This document shows, in pieces, positions 20,720 through 33,699 of a stretch of DNA of 64,000 nt. Under the pieces are notes generated by a model. The model did not search any database and was not told the DNA's origin. It saw only the letters and a program-made list of their open reading frames with translations. The stretch's first letter is position 1. Every line of letters starts with the position of its first letter. This DNA is from Ambrosia x helenae (taxonomy: Eukaryota; Streptophyta; Magnoliopsida; Asterales; Asteraceae). A program made the translations under genes and the position numbers. The stretch is taken from assembly GCA_030844895.1 (NCBI GenBank), contig CM061231.1, positions 130,667,023 to 130,731,022 of the forward strand. Reading direction: 5' to 3'.

Positions 20720-23586
20720 CTACCGCTTCTTGCTGCGCTTCTTTGAACTTTTCTTCTTTTCCTCCATTGCTCTCTTCCATTCCTCAGGCGACTTGCCAAC
20801 ATACGGACCAAACAGTTCCATCTCCACTCGTCCCCTTTTATCAGACGCCAACCCCAGTCTATCAACTTGAGCTACAACACTGGTGAATGATTTTGCACAA
20901 ACTTCATAAATGGGGTCACATTGAATCTGATGTCTAGCTAGAACTTGAACATCTTTAGAATGCAAACTCATCAGATCTCTAGCATCAGATATTCTAAACT
21001 CATCAGTATCACAAACAATCACTGCAGATGCATAGGTAGGATCATAGACCCAGAATCTCATATCCTTTAAGCAACCTCTATCCATTGGCTTGGTCAAGGG
21101 AATGGTCTTCAATTTTTCAGTAGGTGGCCACTGAACCGTCTTGAAAGGTTTTCCATCAGCACCTCGCACACCCTTATATTCCACCAACATTGAGCTAGCA
21201 ATCTTCATATCCCTGAAATTCACTTTCGCCTGCTCCTGAATCTTCTTATGAAACATGAGGCCAATCTTATTTCTTGGATTTCTTGTCTGATTTATGAAAG
21301 GAGCTCTTGCAAGTTCTGTTAAATCAATCTTGGTCCAGGAGTTGAAGGCAGAAGTGGAAGCATAGTACTCAACTGCTCCATTGCCTCTATAAACAACGAA
21401 CACTCCCTTATCATCATTATACCCCCAACACTCAATTCCAGTTCGATTACCATAGGTATCATACCGATCACTGGTAATTGCCACATATCTTTCTGGATGC
21501 TCCTCCATTGGGTCAATTGATGGCTCAACTAAATTCTTGAGAACATAGGCACTTCCAGGGCGACGATCTCTAACTCTGGGAACCTGATCTTCAAAATATT
21601 TCTTCATGTGTTCTTCATGTTCTTTCTCTGATCTTTCACGTTCAGCTGGAGTCAATACTTTGTCAACAAAAGATGATGTCTCTGAAAACTCCTTTCCAAA
21701 CTTGTTCTCTAGTTTCTGAGTCAAGTTAAGTAATCTAGCTGAAACATCACCCAATCCAATCTCCAATTCAGTAATCTTCTGCTCCTTTTCAGTGACCGTC
21801 TCCATCAAACTCTGCACCTGAGCAGTTAGCCATACATTCTCAGTCTCTAATTTCAGCACTCTAGCTTGCAAACTGTGAACATCCACTTCAGAAAAAACAT
21901 CTTCATCACTGTCAATCTCTTCTGGATTTTCCTCTCTCTCTTCTGTCGTCAGAAATTCAACATCCACATGTTTTCCTTATTCTTTATCAGCGAGAAAGGC
22001 CATTTGAGCTCTCTGAAATGCTTCTTCATCAAACAAAACCTTACCCGAACCAGTATCACCAGAAGATCCAGCTTCCTCATTTAGTCGCCCAGTGATTGGT
22101 GCCTTGCTCATGAATTGAGAAAAAGCTTCAGTTGCAGTCACATGTAAAGTAGTGGAGCTAATAGTACCAACAGGAATATCAGGTGAAGCACCAGCATCGG
22201 TCATGACAGTGTCAGCAGCAGCAGAAATAGTCTCATCAACAGAAACAGAGACATCAGCAGTAACATTCAACCTTGGATCTCTTCTGCTTCTCTTCCTTGG
22301 CCTTAAATCAGAACTTGGATCTTCAGCAACTTCAGTATCAACAACTGTCACAACTTCAACATCGGATGGAGGAATCCTTTGTTCAGCCTCTCGAACAGTA
22401 TTCAATATGCTTGAAAGTACTTCTGCTTGAGGAATAACAGTCTCAGAAGCAGTAGTATCAGCAGCTTGAGTCATGATCTCTTCTCCAATTAACTCTTTCT
22501 CAGCTTCAGTTACCGACTTTATTTCAGCATTTTCAAGAATAAAGTCATCTATCTCATCATCATTTAGATCATCAAACTCGAAGTTCTCAAACTGATCGTC
22601 GTCATTTCCTGTAGTCTGTTCATCATCTTTCAATTCTTCCGAATCCTCGCTTTCCACCTCATCTTCACTTTCCACCTCAGTCAAGTCAACATTTTCAGGA
22701 GGAGAACGTCGCTCAGCGGGTGGTAGGTCAATAAGCTGAACATCATGCTCTTCAGCAACAAGAGCAGATGGCAAGCCTGATGCTTCTTCCACAATCTCAC
22801 TAAACTTTCCATACTTGATCAGTGGAAGTTTCCCGGTAAACAACTGTCTTGAGTCTTTACGGACTTGCCTAATTAATCCAAAGATTAGAGAAGACATGCA
22901 CTTATTATCATAAGTTTCAACTGTCCTTTCGAGCTTGGGATACTTGGATTCTAGAATCATCTGCACAAATCTCGGAAACTTGTAAAAATACTTCTTGTTG
23001 AGAGTCTTCACATTTGTCAACATATCCTCAAAGATGCACTTCGAGTAATTGTAATCCCATCCCTCAATCAATGCCGCTATCCCAGAAGCATATTTCACTC
23101 CCATTTGATCTAGTCCACTTTCGTTGCCACCCAAACTAGCCAAAAACATATGCACCAACAGTCTCCAATAGCTTGGAAATAATTTCTTCAAGTATGGTGG
23201 TGTTGACAATTCACCTTCATACCCCATCCTTTGCAACACAGGAACAAGCTTATCTTTCGAAAAACTGCCAGGATCATCTGGAGAGTCACCGAAAAGTAAA
23301 ACGTCTCGAACATCTTGCTCCGAAATAGTCACCTTAGTTCCCCTAACCCTTGAACGAATCACAGTGTCTCCCTTGTTTGCCACTGAGTTGTTCCAAAATT
23401 CAGCCAGTCAGTGAGAACGACTGGATTTTCTCTCATAGCGTGTGAAACTCTACATGTGCTGAGCCCCACAATCAAAGACTTGAATTCTTGAAAATACTCT
23501 TCAGGAGGATCAGATAGATAGCACACAATGTTGTGACTGTTCTCGAACTTGGGCACATGAGGAGTTGTCATATTTGCACAAAACAA
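20720..23586 (-). pseudogene. extra ORF (env-like position) of element 4, broken
   Basis: On the sense strand an open frame starts at 23586 or 23571 (MTTPHVPKFENSHNIV). A one-base frameshift near 23395 shifts it into the frame 23383-21977, and an in-frame TAA at 21977-21979 separates it from 21964-20720. Together it is about 950 residues. The N-terminal part has helical text such as FPSYWRLLVHMFLASLGG and FYKFPRFVQMILESKYP, followed by a very acidic stretch and Ser/Thr-rich repeats. The last third begins with a probable coiled coil (LQARVLKLETENVWLTAQVQ) and ends in a Lys-rich tail. I see no signal peptide or membrane anchor. Sireviruses carry a third ORF here, often called env-like; its function is unknown. 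Element 7 has a counterpart. Confidence 0.65.
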
Positions 23587-25599
23587 ATTGGGTTAGACAT
23601 CAAGACTTAAACGTTAAGAATTTTAAGAAATCAAAAACATGGTTTTATGGGCCCCCTTTCTTTCAGATTTCCAAGGATATTCGGGTCCATATTGATGTCT
23701 GTTTAAAGTCTATTGGGCTTCGCATCAACGAACAGGCCCAAATTATGTAAGTTCGAGTCATTCAGGGGTGTTCGAGGGTAGTTTGGTAAAATTGCACGGG
23801 AGTTCGAGGTGGTGGAATAAGTTCACGGGTATTTTGGTCATTAGCAGTCTATGTTCGATGAGTGAGTTTAAGTTCAAGGGCATTTTAGTCATTTGCCAGC
23901 TGAGGTCGATGACCATGCTTGGATTCGAGGGCATTTTGGTCATTTGCCAGCTGAGTTCGATGACCATGTCTGAGTTCGAGGGCATTCTTGTCATTTGTCA
24001 TATAAAGTCAAGGTCATTTTAGTAATTGTTGAGTGAGTTCGATGACCAGGTTTGAGTTCGAGGGTAATTTGGTAATTTTCCCTCATCTGAGGTCGAACTC
24101 CCAGCGCGTGAGATTCACGCGCCGCCGCCTGAAACGATCGAACTTCCCCATCTCGTCGCCGATGATCATTCCGACGCCTCTAACAACCTTTCACACCTGT
24201 AAATTACTTAACAAACACCACAATCATAACAGAAATCATTAGATGAAGATTTACCTTCTTTTCCTTCTTTTTCTTCTTGAATATGGTGATGAACAAGAAC
24301 AATGGGAAACCAGCGATGTGTATGTGTGTGGGAGAATGTGAGAGATCAATTTTTAGATTTTTTGTGATTTTGAAAACAAAACCCCTCTCCGCCCCCTTTA
24401 TGTCAGAATCTGATTTGTGTGGCCCACCAAACGTGTGGTGGGCCCTTCTCGTTTCCCAATGCCCGCTTGAACTCAATTGAGGTGTGTTTCGTGACCGGGT
24501 CCAAGTCAGATCATGAATTGGCCTAACGTAAACTTAGCTAAAATTTATCTAAATGAAATACTTAGAAAATATTTTTGTCACGAGATCAAATCACTGTGTT
24601 TCAGGCTGAGCTACACTTATCGACTCTAATCTACTTGGGTCGGTCTTAGCAATTGCCAGTATATTTGTCCCCTTAAACTTATTTCCTTAGGCCTTCTCGT
24701 ACGATGATCTGTAATATTATTTATCATGTTTTAGTATCTTTGGTACGAACACTCAAGCAAGTCATAATCAAATCCTAGAATTTACGTGGTACACTCTATC
24801 ATGCAAGCAGTTTCCCTACCACATATTTTTCACAATATCTGTTCTAGACTTCTGAAACCTTGACTGGGACTGGATTGAGAGAAGAAAAGAATAGATCAAT
24901 AAGAGATTTAGAGTAATATACAAGTCAGATGATTTCTAAAATGACAGAGGCTTTGGGTTTTCGACTCTAGAGGGTCTCTTTTATGACATCCTGACTGTGT
25001 CCAGGTCATCATATATCTGGATGCAGCAGAGGAGCAGCCATGACATCTTTGGAAACTGAGGTCTCTTTTAGGTGAAGGATGATCTATAGCACGACAACGA
25101 AAAACTAGGTCAGCATATATCTGGATGCAGCAGAAGCTTTCGTTGCCTAGCATCTCCAAGTCTTTGCTTACACAAAACAGAGGAGATACACGAGTTTTCA
25201 GAAAAGGTTTCAGACCTAGACCACAGTGTTATGCTTCAGGACATCACACAAGCATTCAAATAGAGATTGTACCTGATTCCAAGTGATGTTCCTTACTGAG
25301 GTCGTGTCTTTATCTTTAAGTGCTTCACAAGATCATTAACATTTCAGCCATCAGGACCAAGCCTACCAACATATCACACTAGAGCCAAACTGTTTCGATA
25401 CACGTCTTACGTGTGCCAGCCTTAATCTAACTTGTGAAAGTTCATTTCATCTCTCGTTTTTGACACTAAAAATGTGTTGATCTTTTCTTAGGACACATCC
25501 CCCTAAATTTGTGCTTAAAATGAAAATTTAAAGAACAAATTTACAAACCTAAGACTAAGAAAAACCAAAAGACCCCCCTTTTTTAACTTAAAAACCAGT
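23587..25599 (-). other. spacer between pol and the extra ORF of element 4
   Basis: Two kilobases without a supportable gene. They contain the GAGTTCGA repeat (23766-24082); otherwise ordinary sequence. Short frames at 24204-24480 and 24908-25159 have no recognisable domain. Confidence 0.75.
23766..24082. repeat. degenerate tandem repeat with GAGTTCGA core, period about 51 bp
   Basis: About six or seven units of the type GGGCATTTTGGTCATTTG, CCAGCTGAGTTCGATGACC. The core word GAGTTCGA is the reverse complement of the TCGAACTC core in the leader minisatellite at 32780-33209 of the same element. Confidence 0.75.
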
Positions 25600-28500
25600 T
25601 CAGTCCTCGAAATGGACCATTTTGAGCAGTGCAGAGAGAGCTTCAAAACGAGCTCGATTAACAGGTTTTGTAAACAGATCTGCGACATTGTCGTCAGTGT
25701 GAATGTGTGCAGGCACAATTAAACCTTGATTAAAAGAGTCTCGGATGAAATGTTCTTTTATGGCAATGTGTTTTACTTTTGAAAATTGAACTGGATTTTT
25801 CACAATTTGGATAGCAGCATCATTATCACAGTAAATAGGAGTGAGAGAGAAATCCAAACCGTAATCTACCACTTGATGTTGTATCCAGATAACCTGAGAA
25901 CAACATGCGGAGGCAGCCACATATTCAGCTTCCGCTGTTGAAACGGATACTGTTTGCTGTTTCTTATATTGCCATGCAATAAGCCGATCGCCTAAGAATT
26001 GACACCCCGCAGAGGTAGATTTCCTGTCAATGTCACAACCTCCAAAATCGCTGTCAGAAAAAGCATGTAAATCAAAAGGAGAATCCTTAGGATACCAAAG
26101 ACCAAATCTGGGTTTCCCCTTAAGGTATTTAAAGATTCTCTTGACAGCATGTAAATGAGAAGTTTTAGGATTAGCCTGATAACGTGCGCATTGACACACT
26201 GCGAACATGATGTCCGGTCTGCTAGCAGTCAGGTACATTAGCGAACCAATCATTGAACGATAAAGTGTTTCTTCTATGGCTTCCCCTTCCAGATCTTGAG
26301 TGAGACCTGGTCTCTCAGACATTGGTGTGTCGGCTGGCTTTACATCGTTGAAGCTGAATTTTGCAAGAATGTCATCCACGTATTTTCCTTGATGAATCAG
26401 GATACCCTTAGAGTTTTGATGAACTTGCAGACCTAAGAAAAAGGTCATTTCACCAAGAGCACTCATCTCAAACTGCTTCTTCATCACCTCTTCAAACTCC
26501 TTGCACAAAGCATCATTGGTGGAACCAAAGATGATATCGTCTACATAAATTTGCACCAGAATACGATCGTCATTTACTGTCTTGATGAATAGAGTCTGAT
26601 CAATAACACCACGAGTGTATCCATTAGCAAGCAGGTGTTCAGTCAAGGTAGCATACCAAGCACGAGGTGCCTGATGTAACCCATACAACGCTTTGTCTAG
26701 TTTGTACACATGCTCTGGATATTTTGGATTCGTGAAACCTGGTGGTTGACCAACATAGATTTCTTCTTTCACAGTTCCATGCAGAAACACAGTTTTGACA
26801 TCCATCTGATATACAGTAAATCCCTTAAACGATGCGTATGCAAGGAAAATTCTGATTGCTTCCAATCTCGCAACCGGTGCATATACCTCATCATAATCGA
26901 GTCCCTCAATCTGTCTGAACCCATGCACAACCAACCTAGCTTTGTTTCTTACAATGACCCCGCTATCATCTCTTTTGTTTCGGTAGACCCACCTCGTGCC
27001 AAGAGGTCGTTTACCTGGAGGCAATTCAACTAGCTTCCAAACCTTCAGTTTCTCAAACTGGTTTAGTTCATCTTGCATCGCATCAACCCAACTTGGTTCT
27101 CGCATGGCCATAGCAGTAGACTTTGACTCAATTTGAGAAATGAAGCACGAACACAAGCATCTGTTGATGTCACCAGTTTGACTCCTTGTGAGAACACCTG
27201 CGTCTACTGGACCAATGATGTTTTCCAGTGGGTGATCTCGTTGAATGCTTGTAGGAATGGCTATGTCTAGAACTGAAGAATCTCCAGGTAGGATTGTAGC
27301 ACCACCTGTTGCAGTCTCTTCTACAGTATCATGATCAACTTCGACTGCATCACTATGCTCCACCGTGCACTCAATAGGAATGGGATCATGGAATGTAGGA
27401 ACTAAAGTATCATCAGACAAATTCTCATCATCGGCTTGTTGCACAGGATCCGTACTGGGAATGAATGGTTCCGCAGGAACTGAGAGTGGCTGTGGTAATG
27501 GAGATGTGGGTATAGCATCCCCATCATCCTTTGCATCATTAATCACGGAGGATGAGGTTCCAGCAGTGGAAGTTGAGGAATCTGCGAAACCTGTATTCAC
27601 ACCACTAGAAACATCTTCAAAAATATGAAAAGATCAAAAGAGAGTCTCATAGTTAAATAACCAGTCTGGACCCACTCTAGCATCTGTTGCATTTTCTTCA
27701 AGCCAACGCACGTCAAACGACTCTACGATTTGCCTAGTTTGTTTGTTGTAGACCCTATATGTAGTCTTGCCAGCATAACTGACAAAATAACAATCGTCAG
27801 CTTTCGCATCAAACTTTGGTGTAGCGTCCAGATGCAACAGTGTACACGGACAACCAAAAGCATGAAAATGCTTGACGGAGGGTTTAGTACCAAACAGCAC
27901 TTCGTAGGGTGTTTTCATTCGAGCGTTGTTGACTTGAACTCGGTTCTACACATAGCAGGCTGTGTTGACAGCCTCCGCCCAGTAGAATGTCGGAAGCTGT
28001 GAGTCACACAACATTGTGCGGGCAACTTCAATTAAGGTGCGATTTCTTCTTTCAGCAACTCCATTATGTTGTGGCGTCCTTGCTGAGCTGAATTGACGCG
28101 CAATCCCTTTCTGAGCACAGTAATAGTTTAACTCTGCATTCTTGAATTCACTTCCATTGTCACATCGAATGCCCTTTACCTTCAAGTTGGTCTGATTCTC
28201 CATCAATATGAAAAACTATTTTACTATTTCTGCAGTCTAACTCTTGTTAGCCAAAAAGAAAGCCCAAGTAAAACGTGAGTAGTCATCAGTTATTACTAAA
28301 CAATATGCTTTACGAGAAATGCTGAGTACATTCACTGGGCCAAATAGGTCCATGTGGAGTAACTGCAGCAGAGAATCAATAGTGTTTACCAACTTGGAGT
28401 GATGGGGTTTTCTATGATGTTTTCCTCTGGCACATGCAACACATTTTTCAATTGTTATAAAATCACGTACTGGCAGATCCCTTACCAATCCCAGTTTAGC

Positions 28501-29003
28501 CACTCGGTTCAAGTTTTTAGCATTTGCATGTCTAAGACGACGATGCCATAGAATGGAAGTATTTTGAGAGACTTTTGAGAAAAGACATGTGACGTTATCG
28601 GAGGGAGGTTTGTTCAAGTCAATGACATAAGCGTCACCTCGACGATCTGATTTCAGTAATACCCATTCATCTAAAATGACTACTCCAGGTTTCAATATTA
28701 AACAACCTTTGTCAGTGAAATGAGTTGAGTAGCCATTGTCACAGATTTGGGACACAGTTAGTAAACTATGCTTTAATTCAGGAACGTAATTTACCTTATT
28801 AAACTGAAGAGCACCATTTCTTACCGTTCCTCTTTGTGTTATCTGACCCTTCTAACCTCCTGCGAAGGAGACAAATCCACCATTGAAAAATTCAACATCG
28901 GTAAGTTGGGATAAGTCTCCTGTCATGTGCCTTGAACAACCAGTATCAATGTACCAGAGACAAATGATAGTCCTCCACAACCTTTCCTGCACATGATGCA
29001 GGA
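25600..29003 (-). pseudogene. element 4 pol: protease, integrase, RT and RNase H with in-frame stops
   Basis: One continuous sense frame carries all domains. Protease: WYIDTGCSRHMTGD at about 28956. Pre-integrase: LWHRRLRHANAKNL. Integrase: MDLFGPV, TDDYSRFTWAFF, CDNGSEFKN, NGVAERRNRTLIE. RT: QMDVKTVFLHG, YGLHQAPRAWY and the catalytic YVDD near 26540. RNase H: SDSDFGGCDIDRKSTS and STAEAEYVA. The C-terminus is VADLFTKPVNRARFEALSAL. In-frame stops lie at 28852-28854, 28237-28239, 28216-28218, 27946-27948 and 27634-27636, so no complete polyprotein can be made. RT and RNase H downstream of 27600 are free of stops. Confidence 0.9.
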
Positions 29004-32000
29004 TTAGTTAGTCATAGGTACCCAGGCCATAGTTGTTTTGGGTACACCGTTGGTATCCTTATATTGGACTTTTATCCATTTCATGTCAACAGGTGAAACA
29101 TTAGCACATAGATTAGACTTATCATTCACAGAACAAGTAGAACCTACAGACGGGGAAGAGATTGGAATAGAGCGTTTTGGTTTCCAGTGAAATTTGTGTT
29201 TAGAAAACATTCTTTTGTTCGAACTGGATTCTGTCAAGTCAGTAAGAGTCTGAGAATTTGACCTTCCAGACTGTTTAAACATTTTATATCTATTCCAATC
29301 ACCATCAGAAGGCTTCACCTTGGAGTTGTCATTCCGCGTTGCCTTAGGCTTTTCAGCCTTCATTAGCTTGGTATGATTATGATTCCCGTTTGGAGCCTTA
29401 TGATGTTTCCAGCTTGCAAGATTTTGTTGATTTATTTTACAATTTCTGGCAATATATCCTGGGATTCCACATGTGTAACATGTCTGACGTTTTACATGTG
29501 GACCCCCCCTGAGATCTTGCATACTTTCCAGGCTCAAAGAGCTTGGAGACATCTCTATACATGTGTGATGCTGTTTTGGAATACTGTGTCCTTTGTTTTG
29601 AAAAATTCTGTTTTTCATATTTTGGTAAAACCTGTTTTGGTGGGACATATTTCTCTGTCCGGTCTTTACTGGATTGTTTAACCAAAAGATTTTTTGTTTT
29701 ATCACAAGCATGTGGCAAAATAACAGAATCTGAATGAACAAACAAAGAGTCAGATGAAGAGTCACAAGGTTTTATGCTAAAAACAAACGAGCCCACACAA
29801 ATATTGTTGTCTTTATCAGAAATTGAGAAATTGTTTTTCTGTGTTTTATTATTAAATGCAAGTGAATCAGTGTCATCGACTTCATCCCCATCATCTACCC
29901 AATCCTCAACAATCACATTTTCTGCACAAGAATCAACCAAATTAGTAACATTCACATTATCAGAAACATCTAAGCAATTTTCTGTATAGAAGTTTTCAAT
30001 CACAGAAGAAGTGGGAGATTCAGAAGATATTGAGCACGTTTGTTCTGAATCAAATGAGTTTGAAGTAGACACAGAAACATATTTATTTACTTTGGTCATG
30101 TCTTCAGATGATTCTGTGGTTTCACATGACTGATAGCTAGATGAGTCAGTCTTTCCTGAGTCTGGATCAGAGTCAGACTCAGGTTCAGTCACTGATGAAT
30201 CATCTGAGTGAGACTTATAATCGGTTAGATTATTTTCACTGTCTGCTCTTTGCTTTAGACAAAGCTCCCTAATTTGCTTCATGAAATCAAACTCATAGTT
30301 CACACTTGAGTTTTGCTGGGTGGTCGAAGCAGGAATTGGTTCATTAACTTGTATGTCTTCATGTTTAGATTCTTTAGACACACATAATGATTCATCAGAT
30401 TCAGATGAGGAGGGAATCTCATCTTTGCTAACCTCAAAGACTCTATCAACCTCTTTATTTTTCTCATAATTTAATGTCTCAGTCTGCTTTGAAACATCTT
30501 GAGACTTAACAAATGTTTTTGAGGGAGCCTGCTCTTGCTTAGATTGTTTTTGTTTAGGTTTAGAGATTCTAATTGGGATTGATGCAGGTTTAGTGATTTC
30601 AACTTGATCCCGTGATGGTTGATTGGTTGGCTCTTCCATGGGTGGACCATATCCTTTCAAAGGAAGAGCCAACAGTTCTTCATCCGACATAGAAATTGAG
30701 GAATAATTTTCATTGAAAGGTGGAGGAATTTCCACAAAGCCAATTCCCTTATTCCTCACTTCCTTTGGTCTATACTTTAACTGGGTATTGATCATTTTTT
30801 CAACTTTAGGACTAGAACAATCAAATTTTTTAAAATGAAAATCTGCATTTTCAAATTTTGATTTTAAGTCGATCAATTCTGTGGTCAAAGAGTCAGACAG
30901 TCGTTTGAAGTGTAAATATCGACATTTATGATCACTCACCTCCTGATGCAAACGCTTGATATCAAGTTTTTGTTTTTCGACCATTTCTTTATAGGAGTTA
31001 AATTTCTTTTTAATGTCCCAAGTGGCCATCTTTTCGTATTCAAGCTGTTTGTATGCGGAGAGAGTTTCTTCTCTAAAACCCTTAATTTTAAGTTTGCACC
31101 TTTCAGTGCAACATGATTCAGCTAAAGTTTCAGAATGTACCTCAGCCGCTGACGGAAAATAGTCGTCATCCATCTGAGCCATAAGAGCCTTGTACACAGT
31201 ATCTTCAACAATCTTCAGATCTTCCATTTGAGAAGACCAATCCCATCCACCTCCTGATTGAGCAACCATGGCTTTGTTGGAGTTAGGGGATTCAAATCCA
31301 GTGTGATTGGTAGATGATTGACTTCCCGGAGTAGCATTGGGAGAAGCGGCTGCATGAGTAGAATTGTCTCCTTCTTTCTTTGGCTTGGTGCATTCACGAG
31401 CAAAATGTCCAAGTTCATCACAGTTGTAACAACGCATCTTCATCTTGTCCCAACCCAGTTTCTTTGTTGGGTTTTCCCACACATTTCTACCAGTCTTCTT
31501 CACAAACTTATTTGCTCTATGCACCACCATAGCTATCTGCCAAGTCAACTCCATCTCTTCAATATCATCTTGATTAACATCATTTAAGTCACATGCTCCA
31601 ACATCTTTTGCAGTAAGTTGACCTGTCAGAAACGCATTATAGCAATTCATGAATCCAGCAAATAAACCTAAGTTACTTTCAAGCTCCTTTGGAATTTTGA
31701 CTGCTGACAAAGGTGCAGCTGAAGAAAGTGAAGCAAACGACGAAGGTCCAGCAGTGGTGGCTACAGAGGAAGCAGGCATAGCTGACCCTTTTGAAGCACT
31801 GGGAGCAAACATAGGTGGATACGAAGATCCACTTGCTGGATAAGAGTACAATGATGGACGCTGAGGTTCTTGCTGAGACATTAGAGCATTGCTGGGAGTT
31901 GCAATGATTGCATTGTTATAACTGGCAGTTTGAGTCATGTAGCGTTGCCTGTCATCAAGGTCATAGGACTTGATCAAGGATATGGTCTCAGAAAGGGTGA

Positions 32001-32673
32001 GTCTTGCTAGATCTTTGGTTCTCTTGATAAGGGTTACATTTGAGTCCCAACTCCTTGGAAGAGTATTTAGCAGCTTTTTGTTCATAACGGAGTTGTCTAC
32101 CACCATATCATTTGACTTCATTTCACTCACTAAGGCCACAAAACGCTGGATCTGACTTTCTAGTGATTCTCCAGGAATGTGATTGAAAGCATTAAATTTC
32201 TGACTCAGCATCTCTCTTCTGCTTTCTTTCATTTCTTCATTTCCCTCATACAGATTCTCAAGAGCTTCTCAAAGTTCTTTGGCAGTGGCATTGTCATGAA
32301 CTCCAATTGATACTTCAGGTGAAAGTCCTTGATGAAGATAAGCAATTGCCCTTTCATCAATATGAGTCTTTTCATGATCTTCATCAGTATACATACTCTT
32401 TGGTTTGATAGCAGTGGCTCCAGTTATTTCGTTAACCACATAAGTGATTACACAGGGTCCGTTCAAGATAGATCTCAGAGCCTTTGCATCTTTAATTTTC
32501 ATAACTTGAATAAATCTGAACTTCCACTCAGAATAGGACATTCCAAGTTGAAGAACAGGTATCTTCTGATGTGTGCCAATGACAGATTCCATGGCTTTGT
32601 CCACTTGAGCAGCTACAAGTAATTGATCAATATTAAGTCCGTTTAAATTTGTTTGGTTAACCATTTGATCCAT
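29004..32673 (-). pseudogene. element 4 gag, very long, broken
   Basis: Starts MDQMVNQTNLNGLN (32673). An in-frame TGA lies at 32269-32271, after which the same frame runs from 32268 on. It includes the gag fold text YEGNEEMKESRREM, HIPGESLESQIQRF and LPRSWDSNVTLIK, then a CCHC knuckle CYNCDELGHFAREC near 31420. A long acidic Ser-rich region, probably with coiled coils, follows. A frameshift at a run of seven C (29493-29499) moves the reading to the final frame. That frame carries a second knuckle in which the His is replaced by Tyr (CYTCGIPGYIARNC), and it ends AWVPMTN at 29004. Element 7's gag ends in the same AWVP..N stop, so this is the natural gag end. Gag would form the cytoplasmic particle. 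Confidence 0.85.
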
Positions 32674-33598
32674 TTCTGAAAGAAAATTTAAAGTTATTAG
32701 TGCAGATTTATATGGCTTAATTTTAGTCCAACAGTTATTGAAGTCCAGTCCAATATAGTAGGTTGAACACCAGTCAGTTCGTCGAACTTAGGCTAAGGTC
32801 GAACTCAGGCAAAAGGTCAAATTCAGGCAGTATGTCGAACTCAGGCCGTAGGTCGAACTCAGGCCAATAGGTCAAACTCAGGCAAATAGGTCGAACTCAG
32901 GCAAATAGGTCGAACTCAGGCAAAAGGTCGAACTCAGGCCAATAGGTCGAACTCAGGCCACTAGGTCGAACTCAGGCTGTAGGTCGAACTCAGGCCAAAT
33001 GGGTCGAACACAACAGATGGTCGAACTCAGGTCAAACAGGTCAAACTCAGCAGGTGGTCGAACTCAGCAGATGGTCGAACTCAGGTCAAACAGGTCGAAC
33101 TCAGCAGGTGGTCGAACTCAGCAGATGGTCGAACTCAGCAGATTGTCGAACTCAGCAGATGGTCGAACTCAGGTCAAACAGGTCGAACTCAGTAGATGGT
33201 CAAACTCAGTTTGAATATAGAAACCTGCAAAAGATTAGCAACAAACTTTCCAAGTTTTGCGAAAGATTTTTAAAACCTTTAAAGAGATAATCAAGCAATA
33301 AAAACCATTCATTTTTTTAAAAAAAATTATCCCCTTAATTGTAGCAAACACGTTTGACTTTCAATAAACTCGGATCAAAACGAATTTTCTTATGAATTTT
33401 TTTTTAACGAAGAACGTTCATACACATAATCAAGAAAGACGAGACAAATCTGCACAGAATGATACGATTAGCAATAACATATAATTATGAAATCAATATG
33501 AATCAAAAGAAAACATAAAATCAACCTTTTTTTCGCAGAAATATCTTCTTTGATCTTCTTCTTTTTGATACCACAACCGAGCCTTTGAAAGACTTCTT
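32674..33598 (-). other. untranslated leader of element 4
   Basis: Between primer-binding site and gag start. It consists mainly of the minisatellite at 32780-33209 plus AT-rich DNA. The plus-strand open frames 32999-33290 are artefacts of the repeat. Confidence 0.8.
32780..33209. repeat. minisatellite with TCGAACTCAG core, 17-20 bp units
   Basis: About 24 units of the form GGTCGAACTCAGGCCAATA or GTCGAACTCAGCAGATG. Two unit subtypes, an early GGC..ATA block and a late CAG..ATG block, suggest two rounds of local expansion. Confidence 0.9.
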
Positions 33599-33599
33599 A

Positions 33600-33612
33600 G
33601 GCTCTGATACCA
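33600..33612 (-). other. primer-binding site of element 4
   Basis: The minus strand reads TGGTATCAGAGCC two bases inside the 5' LTR; initiator tRNA-Met type. Confidence 0.9.
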
Positions 33613-33614
33613 AT

Positions 33615-33699
33615 TGTAAGTCCAGAATCTTCTCTACCGGGTATCAAACAACACACAATCAAAGGCGGAAACAATGATTGTATGGAAAGAACAAAGAAG
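33615..33699 (-). repeat. 5' LTR of element 4, inner piece
   Basis: Identical to 20363-20447. The LTR is split here by element 5 and continues at 36260-36501. Confidence 0.93.

Noticed and set aside
20720..23586. Calling the post-pol ORF of element 4 a viral envelope gene
   Set aside because: No signal peptide, membrane anchor or glycoprotein-like Cys pattern is visible; only the position matches the env-like ORFs of Sireviruses.
32999..33290. Open frames in the leader of element 4
   Set aside because: They are repeat-encoded (the 17-20 bp minisatellite), antisense to the element and without domains.
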